A program made the translations under genes and the position numbers. The notes under the pieces are model-generated. The model was given only the letters and a program-made list of their open reading frames with translations. It was not told where the DNA came from and made no database searches. From Planctomycetota bacterium (GTDB taxonomy: Bacteria; Planctomycetota; Brocadiia; Brocadiales; Brocadiaceae), in assembly GCA_016873155.1 (NCBI GenBank), contig VGXX01000004.1, forward strand, positions 1 to 49,104: 49,104 nt of DNA. Direction: 5' to 3'. Below, one piece after another: positions 42,153-49,104 of the stretch (position 1 is the stretch's first letter; every line of letters begins with the position of its first letter).

Positions 42153-43390
42153 TACACCTCAACAATACCTCATACAAAAAACCAGAACTGGTTGCACCGG
42201 GTGGTGATATTGAAAAGCTCAAAACTGCGATTGAATACGGCGCCGACGCTGTCTATGTAGGTGGAGAGGGTTTTAATTTACGGATGGGCGCAACCAATCT
42301 GACCACGGAGGAAATAAAAGAGGCCACCTCCTGGGTTCACGAGCGAGGCAAGAAAATTTATGTTGCCTTAAATATCTTTGCGCGTAATTATCATGTTAGC
42401 GGTATACGCTCTTATTTAAAAAGACTCGCGGAAATCCCCATAGATGCTGTAATCGTCTCAGACCCCGGAGTCTTCCTGACGGTTAGAGAAATTGCACCCC
42501 ATGTCCCCATTCATCTGAGTACCCAGGCAAACACTACCAATACAAAATCTGTAGAGTTCTGGCATCAACAGGGTATGAAGAGGGCGGTACTGGCCAGAGA
42601 ATTGACTCTTGGTGAAATTAAAGAGATTACCAACAATGCCCCAATACAAACCGAGGTATTCGTACATGGCGCTATGTGCATGTCATATTCAGGACGCTGT
42701 CTCCTGAGTGGTTTTATGGCCAACCGACATGCAAACCTGGGGGATTGTTCCCACTCGTGCCGATGGCACTACGTCCTCAAAGAGGAAAAACGGCCAGACG
42801 AGACCTATCCTATTGTAGAAGACGAGAGCGGCACTTTTATCCTGAGTTCCAAGGACCTTTGTATGATTCAACACATTCCTGAACTGGTACACGCAGGCGT
42901 TACTGCCTGGAAAATCGAAGGGCGTATGAAAAGCCCATATTATGTTGCCTCCGTAACAAGGGTATATCGGGAGGCATTGGATCGTTATTTTGCCGACCCC
43001 GTCGGATACGTATACGATCAAAGATGGTTATCTGAGCTTGAAAAGGTTAGTCACCGGGAGTACGGAACAGGTTTCTTTTTTGGAAATCAAGGGTATAATA
43101 GCCTGACAACGCATCCTGGAAATTTCTACATTAAAGAATATGATTATCTGGGCATGATTAATAACGTTCTTTCAGACGGAGTTGCAGAGGTCTTAGCAAA
43201 AAACAGAATCACGGGTAACACCCCTGTAGAAATAATCGGAAGGCATTTGAGTGAAGATTTTAGCCAGGTGCTTTTAGACCTTAGAAACGAATACAATGAG
43301 CCGATTGAGGCAGCCCATGCGGGGCAAAAGGTGATCGTCAAGGTGTCGCGTCCCGTACATAAATATTTTATGCTCAGGAAATGCGGATGA
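42149..43390 (+). CDS. Peptidase U32 family protein
   Basis: U32 proteins (YegQ/YhbU/RlhA relatives) include enzymes for tRNA and rRNA hydroxylation rather than only proteases. The U32 signature is present: EVFVHGAMCMSYSGRCLLSGFMANRHANLGDCSHSCRWHY near residues 170-209, with four cysteines that in relatives bind an Fe-S cluster. The N-terminal PELVAPGGDIEKLKTAIEYGADAVYVGGEGFNLR barrel start and a C-terminal domain (about 330-410) agree. The 413-aa length fits the short TrhP/YegQ class. It overlaps ruvX at its start and the PGPGW gene at its end. Confidence 0.9.
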   Translation: MIHLNNTSYKKPELVAPGGDIEKLKTAIEYGADAVYVGGEGFNLRMGATNLTTEEIKEATSWVHERGKKIYVALNIFARNYHVSGIRSYLKRLAEIPIDAVIVSDPGVFLTVREIAPHVPIHLSTQANTTNTKSVEFWHQQGMKRAVLARELTLGEIKEITNNAPIQTEVFVHGAMCMSYSGRCLLSGFMANRHANLGDCSHSCRWHYVLKEEKRPDETYPIVEDESGTFILSSKDLCMIQHIPELVHAGVTAWKIEGRMKSPYYVASVTRVYREALDRYFADPVGYVYDQRWLSELEKVSHREYGTGFFFGNQGYNSLTTHPGNFYIKEYDYLGMINNVLSDGVAEVLAKNRITGNTPVEIIGRHLSEDFSQVLLDLRNEYNEPIEAAHAGQKVIVKVSRPVHKYFMLRKCG

Positions 43391-43629
43391 AGAAAGTGGT
43401 AAAAAACGTTGCGAAGAACACCGGCGGGGTTTGTCTTATAATCATTGGTTTTATGTTGATTTTCACCCCCGGTCCGGGATTACTTACAATCCTGGCAGGA
43501 TTGTATATCACAAGTTTCCCGGGAAAGCCTGCTCTTGTTGCCAAGTTGAAAAAGACTAAATTTTACCATCGATATGTAATCAATATTGAATCAAAAATAA
43601 AGTCAAAATTTAAAAGAAAGAACAAATAA
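43387..43629 (+). CDS. Small PGPGW-type membrane protein
   Basis: Two hydrophobic segments (about 8-28, then 32-47) join at FTPGPGLLTILAGLYI, the pattern of the PGPGW family of putative transmembrane proteins, followed by a basic tail with many lysines. The ATG at 43387 (ATGA overlap with the U32 gene) is preferred over one two codons upstream. Function is unknown. Confidence 0.75.
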   Translation: MKKVVKNVAKNTGGVCLIIIGFMLIFTPGPGLLTILAGLYITSFPGKPALVAKLKKTKFYHRYVINIESKIKSKFKRKNK

Positions 43630-43633
43630 AAGA

Positions 43634-44662
43634 ATGAATACAAAAAAGCTGCTCTCTCTAGCTCTCGTCATTTTTGTGACAGGCTGTGGTTCCACCCAGT
43701 ATTTAAAAAAAATGTCCCCTTTCAAAAAAGAGGAAGCCCCCCTTGAACCAAAAAAGGGTGCACAGTCTTCTCCATCTCAAAAAGGCAGTGAAATATTCGT
43801 ATGCGCCGGCGACATAGATGTTACTTATAAAAAATTGGGTGAGGTTAGTCTGGGAGAGTTCGGCTTCTCGGGGCATGATATTCTGGCTTTTAAAATAAAA
43901 GAAAAGGCTGCCGCCGTGGGCGCTCAGGCGGTAATTAATGTCCAATACGACACCGGGGCTTCAAAAACCTGGCAGGGATACGGCGAATTGGGAGGAACAG
44001 ATTACGGCATAAAACATACATCGTGGTGCAAGGGTATTGCGGTCGTATTTATGGAATCCCATAACCCTTTGGGACTCCTCTTATGCAACCTTACCAGAGA
44101 AAATAGAGATTGGTTTGGATTTAAAAAATCACAAACCGGTGTGATTGTTGTCAACGTCATGCCCGGAAGCGTTGCAGCGAATGCGAATATTACGGTAGAA
44201 GACCTCATTACAGAATGGGCTGGCAATAAAATCGAAAATAAAAATCAGCTACGACAGATGATTGACGCTAACGCCGGCAAAGATGTTAAATTAAGTTTAT
44301 TGCGTGCAGGAGAAATCAAAATGGCAACTGTGTCTATACCCGCATCTGCACACAGCCGCATTGCGTCATCCACACCCAAATCCTACGGAAAAGAAACTAA
44401 ACCGACTATCGAAAAGAAAGAATCTTCTCCACGTAAACTTAGTTCAAGTCCTGCCGATGTGCACAATGAGGTCGGCGACCTTTACCTGAGAAAGGGAATG
44501 TATGATGAAGCAATGGAAGAATACAAAAAGGCTATCGAAGCAGACCCAAGTTACGCCATTGCCCATTTTAACCTCAGTATTGTTTATGAAAAAATAGGGA
44601 TGAAAGAAGAAGCGAATGAGGAATACACAATCTATAAAAAACTAAAACCAAAACGGAAGTAA
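43634..44662 (+). CDS. Lipoprotein with PDZ domain and TPR repeats
   Basis: A signal peptide with lipobox (VTGC, lipidated Cys near residue 18) is followed by a linker. Next is a domain (about 53-120) with EIFVCAGDIDVTYKKLGEVS and AVGAQAVINVQYDTG, akin to YbjQ-like lipoprotein folds. A PDZ domain (about 150-235: GVIVVNVMPGSVAANANITVEDLITEWAGNKIEN) and two TPR repeats at the C-terminus (HNEVGDLYLRKGMYDEAMEEYKKAIEADPSYAIAHFNLSIVYEKIGMKEEA) complete it. The product is likely a periplasmic or membrane-anchored scaffold. It follows the PGPGW gene by 4 bases, so the operon runs from ruvX to here. Confidence 0.8.
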   Translation: MNTKKLLSLALVIFVTGCGSTQYLKKMSPFKKEEAPLEPKKGAQSSPSQKGSEIFVCAGDIDVTYKKLGEVSLGEFGFSGHDILAFKIKEKAAAVGAQAVINVQYDTGASKTWQGYGELGGTDYGIKHTSWCKGIAVVFMESHNPLGLLLCNLTRENRDWFGFKKSQTGVIVVNVMPGSVAANANITVEDLITEWAGNKIENKNQLRQMIDANAGKDVKLSLLRAGEIKMATVSIPASAHSRIASSTPKSYGKETKPTIEKKESSPRKLSSSPADVHNEVGDLYLRKGMYDEAMEEYKKAIEADPSYAIAHFNLSIVYEKIGMKEEANEEYTIYKKLKPKRK

Positions 44663-44744
44663 ATTCGGCCTTCGGTAACTGCGTCTACTCTCCGCAAGCA
44701 CACGAAAGGTCACAAAACTTTTTTTAATCAGCATTTTTAATAGT

Positions 44745-45440
44745 ATGAGGCATATTTTACTGATCCTAATCTTCAGCCTATTCGTACTACGGACTTTGCC
44801 TGCGGCAGAATTACTCAAGAATGGGGATTTTGAAACCGGGGACGTCACAGGCTGGAAGTACTGGGAAACCTACCCCTGGGATGGAGATGGCGCTCCTGTA
44901 GAATCACCCACCCACGTGACCATTGCAATTCCAGGCACCATTGGCACTCCTGTACCACCTGCAACGAGCGGTTTTTTTGCCCTGACACAGCAAATAGGCC
45001 ACAACGGAACAGCCAGAGGCGGGCTCTATCAGGAAGTTAAAGTTGTTGTGAACACCCCCTATATTTTCACAGGTTACATGGCTTTTTACGGAGACGATAT
45101 TGGGGACGTAACCATTGTTGGAATTCTGGATGGTTCATGGAATCCGGCGCTTGCATTCACTACGATAAATAAAAAATATATTGGCGGTAACACTATCTCA
45201 TCCTGGATGGAATTTTCGCTCATGATCATTCCCTCAAAAGATGTAATCACGGTCTTCACTGAAACCAGGCAGGATTGGACACATGGTGATGCGGCTGGAT
45301 GGTTTGATAATTTCAGCCTGAGACCTGTCCCGGAACCCACAAAACTTCTTTCATCACAACACCTCAAGGAAAATTTACTACAGAAAGAAAAGCAAGCCCA
45401 GGAAAAACAAACAAAAGCAGACACAGAGAAAAGGTTTTAA
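44745..45440 (+). CDS. Exported lectin-like protein of unknown function
   Basis: A signal peptide (residues 1-20, ending LPA-AEL) is followed by LLKNGDFETGDVTGWKYWETYPWDGDG, the N-terminal strand of CBM4/9-like or galactose-binding jelly-roll domains, which spans about 22-200 with GLYQEVKVVVNTPYIFTGYMAFY and GWFDNFSLRPVPEP. The last 30 residues are charged and helical. A glycan-binding extracellular protein is inferred; no enzyme motif is seen. Confidence 0.65.
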   Translation: MRHILLILIFSLFVLRTLPAAELLKNGDFETGDVTGWKYWETYPWDGDGAPVESPTHVTIAIPGTIGTPVPPATSGFFALTQQIGHNGTARGGLYQEVKVVVNTPYIFTGYMAFYGDDIGDVTIVGILDGSWNPALAFTTINKKYIGGNTISSWMEFSLMIIPSKDVITVFTETRQDWTHGDAAGWFDNFSLRPVPEPTKLLSSQHLKENLLQKEKQAQEKQTKADTEKRF

Positions 45441-45818
45441 CAAAACCAAATTTGATTACTTCGAAATCTCTATTAAGAATTTGAAAATTACATAAATGAT
45501 AGTATAATAATTACGTATCCACCCTATTAGCATGGTTTAAAGGCAGTATAAATGCGCACCGTCTTAGCGGATCCATGTGTCATATCAACGAAGGTAATTA
45601 TTTGCTCTTTCTCGGCCAAGTCCCTACAACCTGTATCCTGATAAAAAGATTCGCGGTTATAAAAAGCCAAAAGATGCGTATGCTAAGGCTTACAATATCA
45701 TTATCGGTTAAAGTCCTTTAAAAAATAATCAATTAATTTTTTCAGCCGGACAATTAAAGCATATTGTAGAAAGTTACCTTGATAAGCCGAAATTATATTA
45801 CCTTTGGAGGTAATAATC
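45441..45818 (+). other. Intergenic region with a possible ORF remnant
   Basis: No gene I can name lies here. One frame (TTA at about 45600 to TAA near 45711) gives a 36-residue stretch, SRPSPYNLYPDKKIRGYKKP then DAYAKAYNIIIG, which has protein-like composition but no start and no recognised family. It may be the tail of a dead gene. The right end holds the GGAGG ribosome-binding site for the next gene. Confidence 0.35.
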
Positions 45819-46967
45819 ATGAGTGACAGACCCAGACCGTTTGCCCGAATGTTAATTGCGTGTTTCTTTTTCGTTTCTGCAGTAACACTAAATATTCTAT
45901 TGCCACGCTACTGGCATAACACGCCGGAAATAGTCAAGCATTTACTGCTCGTCTTCAGCGCCATAATGTGCGTTCATATCATGGAATACGCATACCTGTG
46001 GTGGGAAATTTTTGGGCATATAAGAAATATTTTAAAAGAAACCCTGCAGGCTACCCATCAACTCATCGATGAGAATAGAAACTCCTTGGAAAAATCTTTG
46101 CAAACAACGAACCAGCTTATCGGAACAGCGTCAACCTGTGGACTGACTAATATCTATTGCTCCAGGAAGGATGTTAAAGGCGATATATATGACGCAATGG
46201 AAAATGCGGAGAAAAGGATATGGCTTTTGGGAATTACCCTTTCCGAGAACGTTCATCTTGATGAATTACTTCCCACACTCAACGAAAAGATGACAGGCGG
46301 GCTTGATGTCAAACTGCTCCTCCTTGACGCACTCCAGGATTCAGCAGTCTTTAGAACACTACTGGAAAGCACTGCCAGTGAGGCTGCAAAACTTATCAAC
46401 ACCGATAGGACAAATACTCAGGTCACTGACCCATTTTTTCATCAGAGGTTATACAGCGATTTTACCCATGCATGTGACAGACTCCGGAGCTATCCAAATG
46501 TCAGCGCTACAGTCCGGTTTTATACCCATACTCCAATCTGCTGGATGATGATCGTAGATAACACAGCCCATTTCCAGCCATATACCTTTGGACGAAGCGC
46601 AAGCAAACATCCAGTGAGTTTATGTATTGGAGACAATATGCCGGTGTTTAAATTCCAGATGCAGCCAAATGGGAAGCCATTCGAAATTCTCGAAGACCAT
46701 TTTTTAAAATTGTGGCAGACATCAAATCTGGATTTCTCTAACATAGAAACGAAAATAGCAAATCGCAATACCATAATGAGAGACATATTCAATTCCCACT
46801 CATCATGGTTTAAACAAGTCTACGAGGTGCTTTATACACCCGAAGACAATGTACCATTGGTAAAATTGACCCATGAGAATTCTCAAGTAAGTCCGGGGAG
46901 AGGAACTGACGCTTTGAAATTCCTTGTTACATTTGATAAGATTGAAAAATGGAAAGTCTACAAATAA
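45819..46967 (+). CDS. Membrane-anchored PLD-like-fold protein, unknown function
   Basis: The ATG at 45819 is fixed by GGAGG (45806-45810) 8 bases upstream. Two N-terminal helices (about 9-28 and 39-60) form a hairpin anchor, then a short coiled coil (about 65-100). The rest resembles a phospholipase D-like half-fold: [36 protein letters not shown] and [27 protein letters not shown]. The catalytic HxK motif is missing, so it is probably a non-enzymatic sensing or binding domain. The stop lies 19 bases inside the start of the Amt-kinase gene, so the two are likely made together. Confidence 0.7.
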   Translation: MSDRPRPFARMLIACFFFVSAVTLNILLPRYWHNTPEIVKHLLLVFSAIMCVHIMEYAYLWWEIFGHIRNILKETLQATHQLIDENRNSLEKSLQTTNQLIGTASTCGLTNIYCSRKDVKGDIYDAMENAEKRIWLLGITLSENVHLDELLPTLNEKMTGGLDVKLLLLDALQDSAVFRTLLESTASEAAKLINTDRTNTQVTDPFFHQRLYSDFTHACDRLRSYPNVSATVRFYTHTPICWMMIVDNTAHFQPYTFGRSASKHPVSLCIGDNMPVFKFQMQPNGKPFEILEDHFLKLWQTSNLDFSNIETKIANRNTIMRDIFNSHSSWFKQVYEVLYTPEDNVPLVKLTHENSQVSPGRGTDALKFLVTFDKIEKWKVYK

Positions 46968-48988
46968 ACATCAATCATGTCTGGGTTATGGTAGCGGCCT
47001 GTATGGTATTCTTCATGCAACTGGGGTTTACCTCTTACGAAGCAGGCTTTTCACAATCAAAAAATGCTATTAGCATTTCTATCAGAAACCTGGTGGAATT
47101 CCTCGTATCCTCTCTAGCGTTTTATGTCGTAGGATTTGGGTTGATGTTTGGCGCAAGTCACATGGGCTGGATTGGCACAAACCACTTTTTTGCCTGTGGG
47201 GTGGCGACACATACCGGTAGCCTATCATATACCTTTTTCTTTTATCAACTGGTCTTTGCCGCTACTGCCTCTACCATATTGTCAGGCGCCATAGCCGAAC
47301 GTTCAAGTTTTATTCCCAACGTCGTAGGTCCCGCATTTACCGTGTCTGTTATCTACCCGATTTTCGGTCATTGGGCATGGGGGAATCTCTTTTATCCGGA
47401 TCAGTCCGGTTGGTTAGGAAGACTGGGGTTTATTGATTTTGCAGGTTCTACGGTGGTGCATTCCATTGGCGGGTGGTTTGCCCTGGCCGGGGCATTGATT
47501 TTAGGTCCAAGAATTGGCAAGTACAATCCTGATGGTTCTTCAAATCCCATGGGGTTACACAACGTTCCGCTGGCCACATTAGGTACTTTCTTCCTCTGGT
47601 TTGGGTGGTTTGGCTTTAATGGCGGAAGTCTTTTGCGTGCCAGTGCGGATATTGGCCTCGTCATTGTAAACACAAACCTCGCTGCTGCCGCTGCCGGAGT
47701 TTCGGCGCTGATATTTAATTACTCGACTGAAAGGAGACTCGATGCCGGAAAACTTTTTACGGCAGTGCTGGCTAGCCTGGTGGCAATAACGGCAGGTTCG
47801 AGCAGGGTAAATCCCGACGGCGCTGTCTATATTGGCCTTATTACGGGTGTCGTCGCAATCCTGGCCCAGGACTTTATTGAAAAGATATTAAAAATAGACG
47901 ACCCCGTTGCCGCCGTTGCTGTTCATGGAGTAGGCGGCGTTATAGGCACCCTCTGCGTTGCACCCTTTGCCGAAAAATCAACCCTCCTGGTAGAAAATGG
48001 GGATCGGTTGCATCAACTGGGCATACAGGCAATAGGCGTTGGAATAGCCTTTGCGTGGTCGTTTGGGCTGGGGATGCTCTTTTTCTGGTGCGTCAAAAAG
48101 ACCCTGGGCATACGGGTAAACCCTGAAGAAGAAAAGAAAGGACTCAATGTCGCCGAATACGAAGATGTGGCTTCATGGCTTGACTTTATTCGTATTTCAA
48201 GACTTCAAGACCTGAACATTCTGTTGGAAAGAAGGGTTGCAGAAAGAACAGATGAACTTCAGAAAGCAAACATTGCGCTTGAAAAGGCCAACAGACTTAA
48301 ATCAGAATTTTTGGCAACGATGTCACATGAACTCCGCACCCCGCTGAATTCCATCATCGGTTTCGCAGAGGTTTTAAAGGACGAAGTCGTCGGAACCATC
48401 AGCGCCGAACAAAAAGAATACCTGAGTGATATCCACGGTAGCGGCCAACACCTGCTCAATATGATTAATAGCATCCTCGATCTCTCAAAAATTGAGGCGG
48501 GAAAATTAGAACTTCATTATGAAGAGTTTCCTGTAAAAGAAGCAGTCAACGAGGTGTTAAACACGATCATTGGATTTTCCAACAAGAAGGGCATTCGTAT
48601 ACATACCCATATCCATGAGGACGTCCCTTCTATAACTGTAGATAAAGTAAAATTCAAACAGATAATGTTTAATCTGCTATCCAACGCCATCAAGTTTACG
48701 CCTGAGAATGGCAGAGTTGCCATCAATGCAAGCCTTATGAACCAGCATGTCCAAATTGCAGTAAGTGACACGGGCATCGGCATCAAATCAGAAGATATGG
48801 ACAAAATATTTGAGGCATTTCGCCAAGTGGACGCCTCGTATGCACGCCGTTATGAAGGGACAGGACTTGGTCTGGCACTCACAAAACGTCTGGTCGAATT
48901 ACACGGAGGCAAGATATGGGTAATAAGCGAATTTGGCAAAGGGAGTACCTTCACCTTTACGTTGCCCATAAAACCGCAAACAAAATAG
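46949..48988 (+). CDS. Ammonium transporter-histidine kinase fusion (Amt5-like ammonium sensor)
   Basis: Residues about 1-395 form an 11-helix Amt module with the twin histidines H171 ([10 protein letters not shown]) and H326 (VAVHGVGG), and conserved [15 protein letters not shown] and [30 protein letters not shown] coiled-coil signalling helix (about 415-455) joins a histidine kinase with H460 in [15 protein letters not shown] and ATP boxes [30 protein letters not shown] and [10 protein letters not shown]. This architecture is characterised in Candidatus Kuenenia stuttgartiensis Amt5, an ammonium sensor. It overlaps the upstream PLD-like gene by 19 bases. No dedicated response regulator is present before the window ends. 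Confidence 0.95.
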   Translation: MESLQININHVWVMVAACMVFFMQLGFTSYEAGFSQSKNAISISIRNLVEFLVSSLAFYVVGFGLMFGASHMGWIGTNHFFACGVATHTGSLSYTFFFYQLVFAATASTILSGAIAERSSFIPNVVGPAFTVSVIYPIFGHWAWGNLFYPDQSGWLGRLGFIDFAGSTVVHSIGGWFALAGALILGPRIGKYNPDGSSNPMGLHNVPLATLGTFFLWFGWFGFNGGSLLRASADIGLVIVNTNLAAAAAGVSALIFNYSTERRLDAGKLFTAVLASLVAITAGSSRVNPDGAVYIGLITGVVAILAQDFIEKILKIDDPVAAVAVHGVGGVIGTLCVAPFAEKSTLLVENGDRLHQLGIQAIGVGIAFAWSFGLGMLFFWCVKKTLGIRVNPEEEKKGLNVAEYEDVASWLDFIRISRLQDLNILLERRVAERTDELQKANIALEKANRLKSEFLATMSHELRTPLNSIIGFAEVLKDEVVGTISAEQKEYLSDIHGSGQHLLNMINSILDLSKIEAGKLELHYEEFPVKEAVNEVLNTIIGFSNKKGIRIHTHIHEDVPSITVDKVKFKQIMFNLLSNAIKFTPENGRVAINASLMNQHVQIAVSDTGIGIKSEDMDKIFEAFRQVDASYARRYEGTGLGLALTKRLVELHGGKIWVISEFGKGSTFTFTLPIKPQTK

Positions 48989-49000
48989 TGAAGACGGAGC

Positions 49001-49070
49001 AGGCGACGAGTGACAGGTGACGGGTATCATTTCTCTCGTCACTCGCCATTCGTCACACGTCACCGTTTTT
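49001..49070. repeat. GTGACGA-type palindromic element, copy 4
   Basis: Left words GCGACGA, GTGACAG, GTGACGG (about 49003-49024) face CTCGTCACTCGCCATTCGTC and ACACGTCACC (about 49035-49064). GGTGACG (49016-49022) pairs exactly with CGTCACC (49058-49064). A T-run (GTTTTTAT, about 49065) follows directly, so it may serve as terminator for the Amt-kinase operon. Confidence 0.7.
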
Positions 49071-49104
49071 ATAAACTTACCAAAAGAAGTATTTACAGAA
49101 TAAT

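Noticed and set aside
45327-45360. PEP-CTERM sorting signal (RPVPEP) in the exported protein at 44745-45440
   Set aside because: The VPEP is not followed by a membrane helix and basic end; instead a charged helical tail follows.
45819-46967. Active phospholipase D
   Set aside because: The fold-like segments are present, but no HxKxxxxD motif is seen in the protein.

Overview
The window (about 49 kb, moderate GC) looks like a chromosomal segment of a Gram-negative planctomycete, most likely an anammox bacterium of the Candidatus Brocadiales (Kuenenia/Brocadia/Jettenia type). The main reason is the last gene, an ammonium transporter fused to a histidine kinase. That architecture is characterised for Amt5 of Candidatus Kuenenia stuttgartiensis. 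Supporting signs are a 2-oxoacid:ferredoxin oxidoreductase, a secreted multiheme cytochrome c, a complete Mla outer-membrane lipid transport set and several exported proteins with carboxypeptidase-regulatory-like modules. The genus is an inference; no rRNA gene is present.

Layout. 0-2.5 kb: porA and porB (pyruvate/2-oxoacid:ferredoxin oxidoreductase alpha and beta), forward. 2.5-7.0 kb: a reverse operon argB-argD-argF-rph-rdgB behind a perfect-consensus sigma70-type promoter. 7.2-11.4 kb: a reverse operon ruvC-mlaE-mlaF-mlaD-mlaC-mlaA. 11.7-14.6 kb: forward pyrD-pyrK-glycosyltransferase 9 with overlapping genes. 14.7-15.4 kb: tRNA-Glu(CUC) followed immediately by a broken IS1182-type transposase. 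15.5-20.7 kb: a radical SAM protein, a five-haem exported cytochrome and an 863-aa exported Asp-box propeller protein. 20.7-25.8 kb: phosphoribosyltransferase, phosphoglycolate-phosphatase-like HAD, an exported SagB-type nitroreductase, a small haem-b-like membrane protein, deoC and a large lipoprotein. 25.8-30.4 kb: a DUF433 antitoxin with a toxin gene truncated by a MITE-like element, msrA, a PQQ sugar dehydrogenase-like protein and an exported Ig/FN3-like protein.

30.5-36.8 kb is a forward regulatory and redox operon: an 825-aa sensor kinase, an HD-GYP response regulator and an 890-aa protein made of two fused geranylgeranyl-reductase-like flavoprotein halves. 36.8-38.7 kb is a small reverse accessory island (DUF2442, DUF4160, a frameshifted TIR-like protein, a YgiT-type zinc-finger antitoxin). 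38.7-44.7 kb holds a SIS-domain 6-phospho-3-hexuloisomerase-like protein, yggT, a HAD phosphatase fused to a dolichol/phytol-kinase-like membrane domain, ruvX, a U32 peptidase, a PGPGW protein and a PDZ-TPR lipoprotein. 44.7-49.0 kb holds an exported lectin-like protein, a membrane-anchored PLD-like protein and the overlapping Amt-histidine kinase.

The intergenic spaces carry many short palindromes of at least two designs: long inverted pairs built from 7-nt GTGACGA-like units, and small hairpins whose centre is conserved while the arms differ but stay complementary. The best candidates for new biology are the tandem flavoprotein fused into a two-component operon, the HAD-CTP-kinase fusion, the PLD-like partner of the Amt sensor, and these palindrome families.
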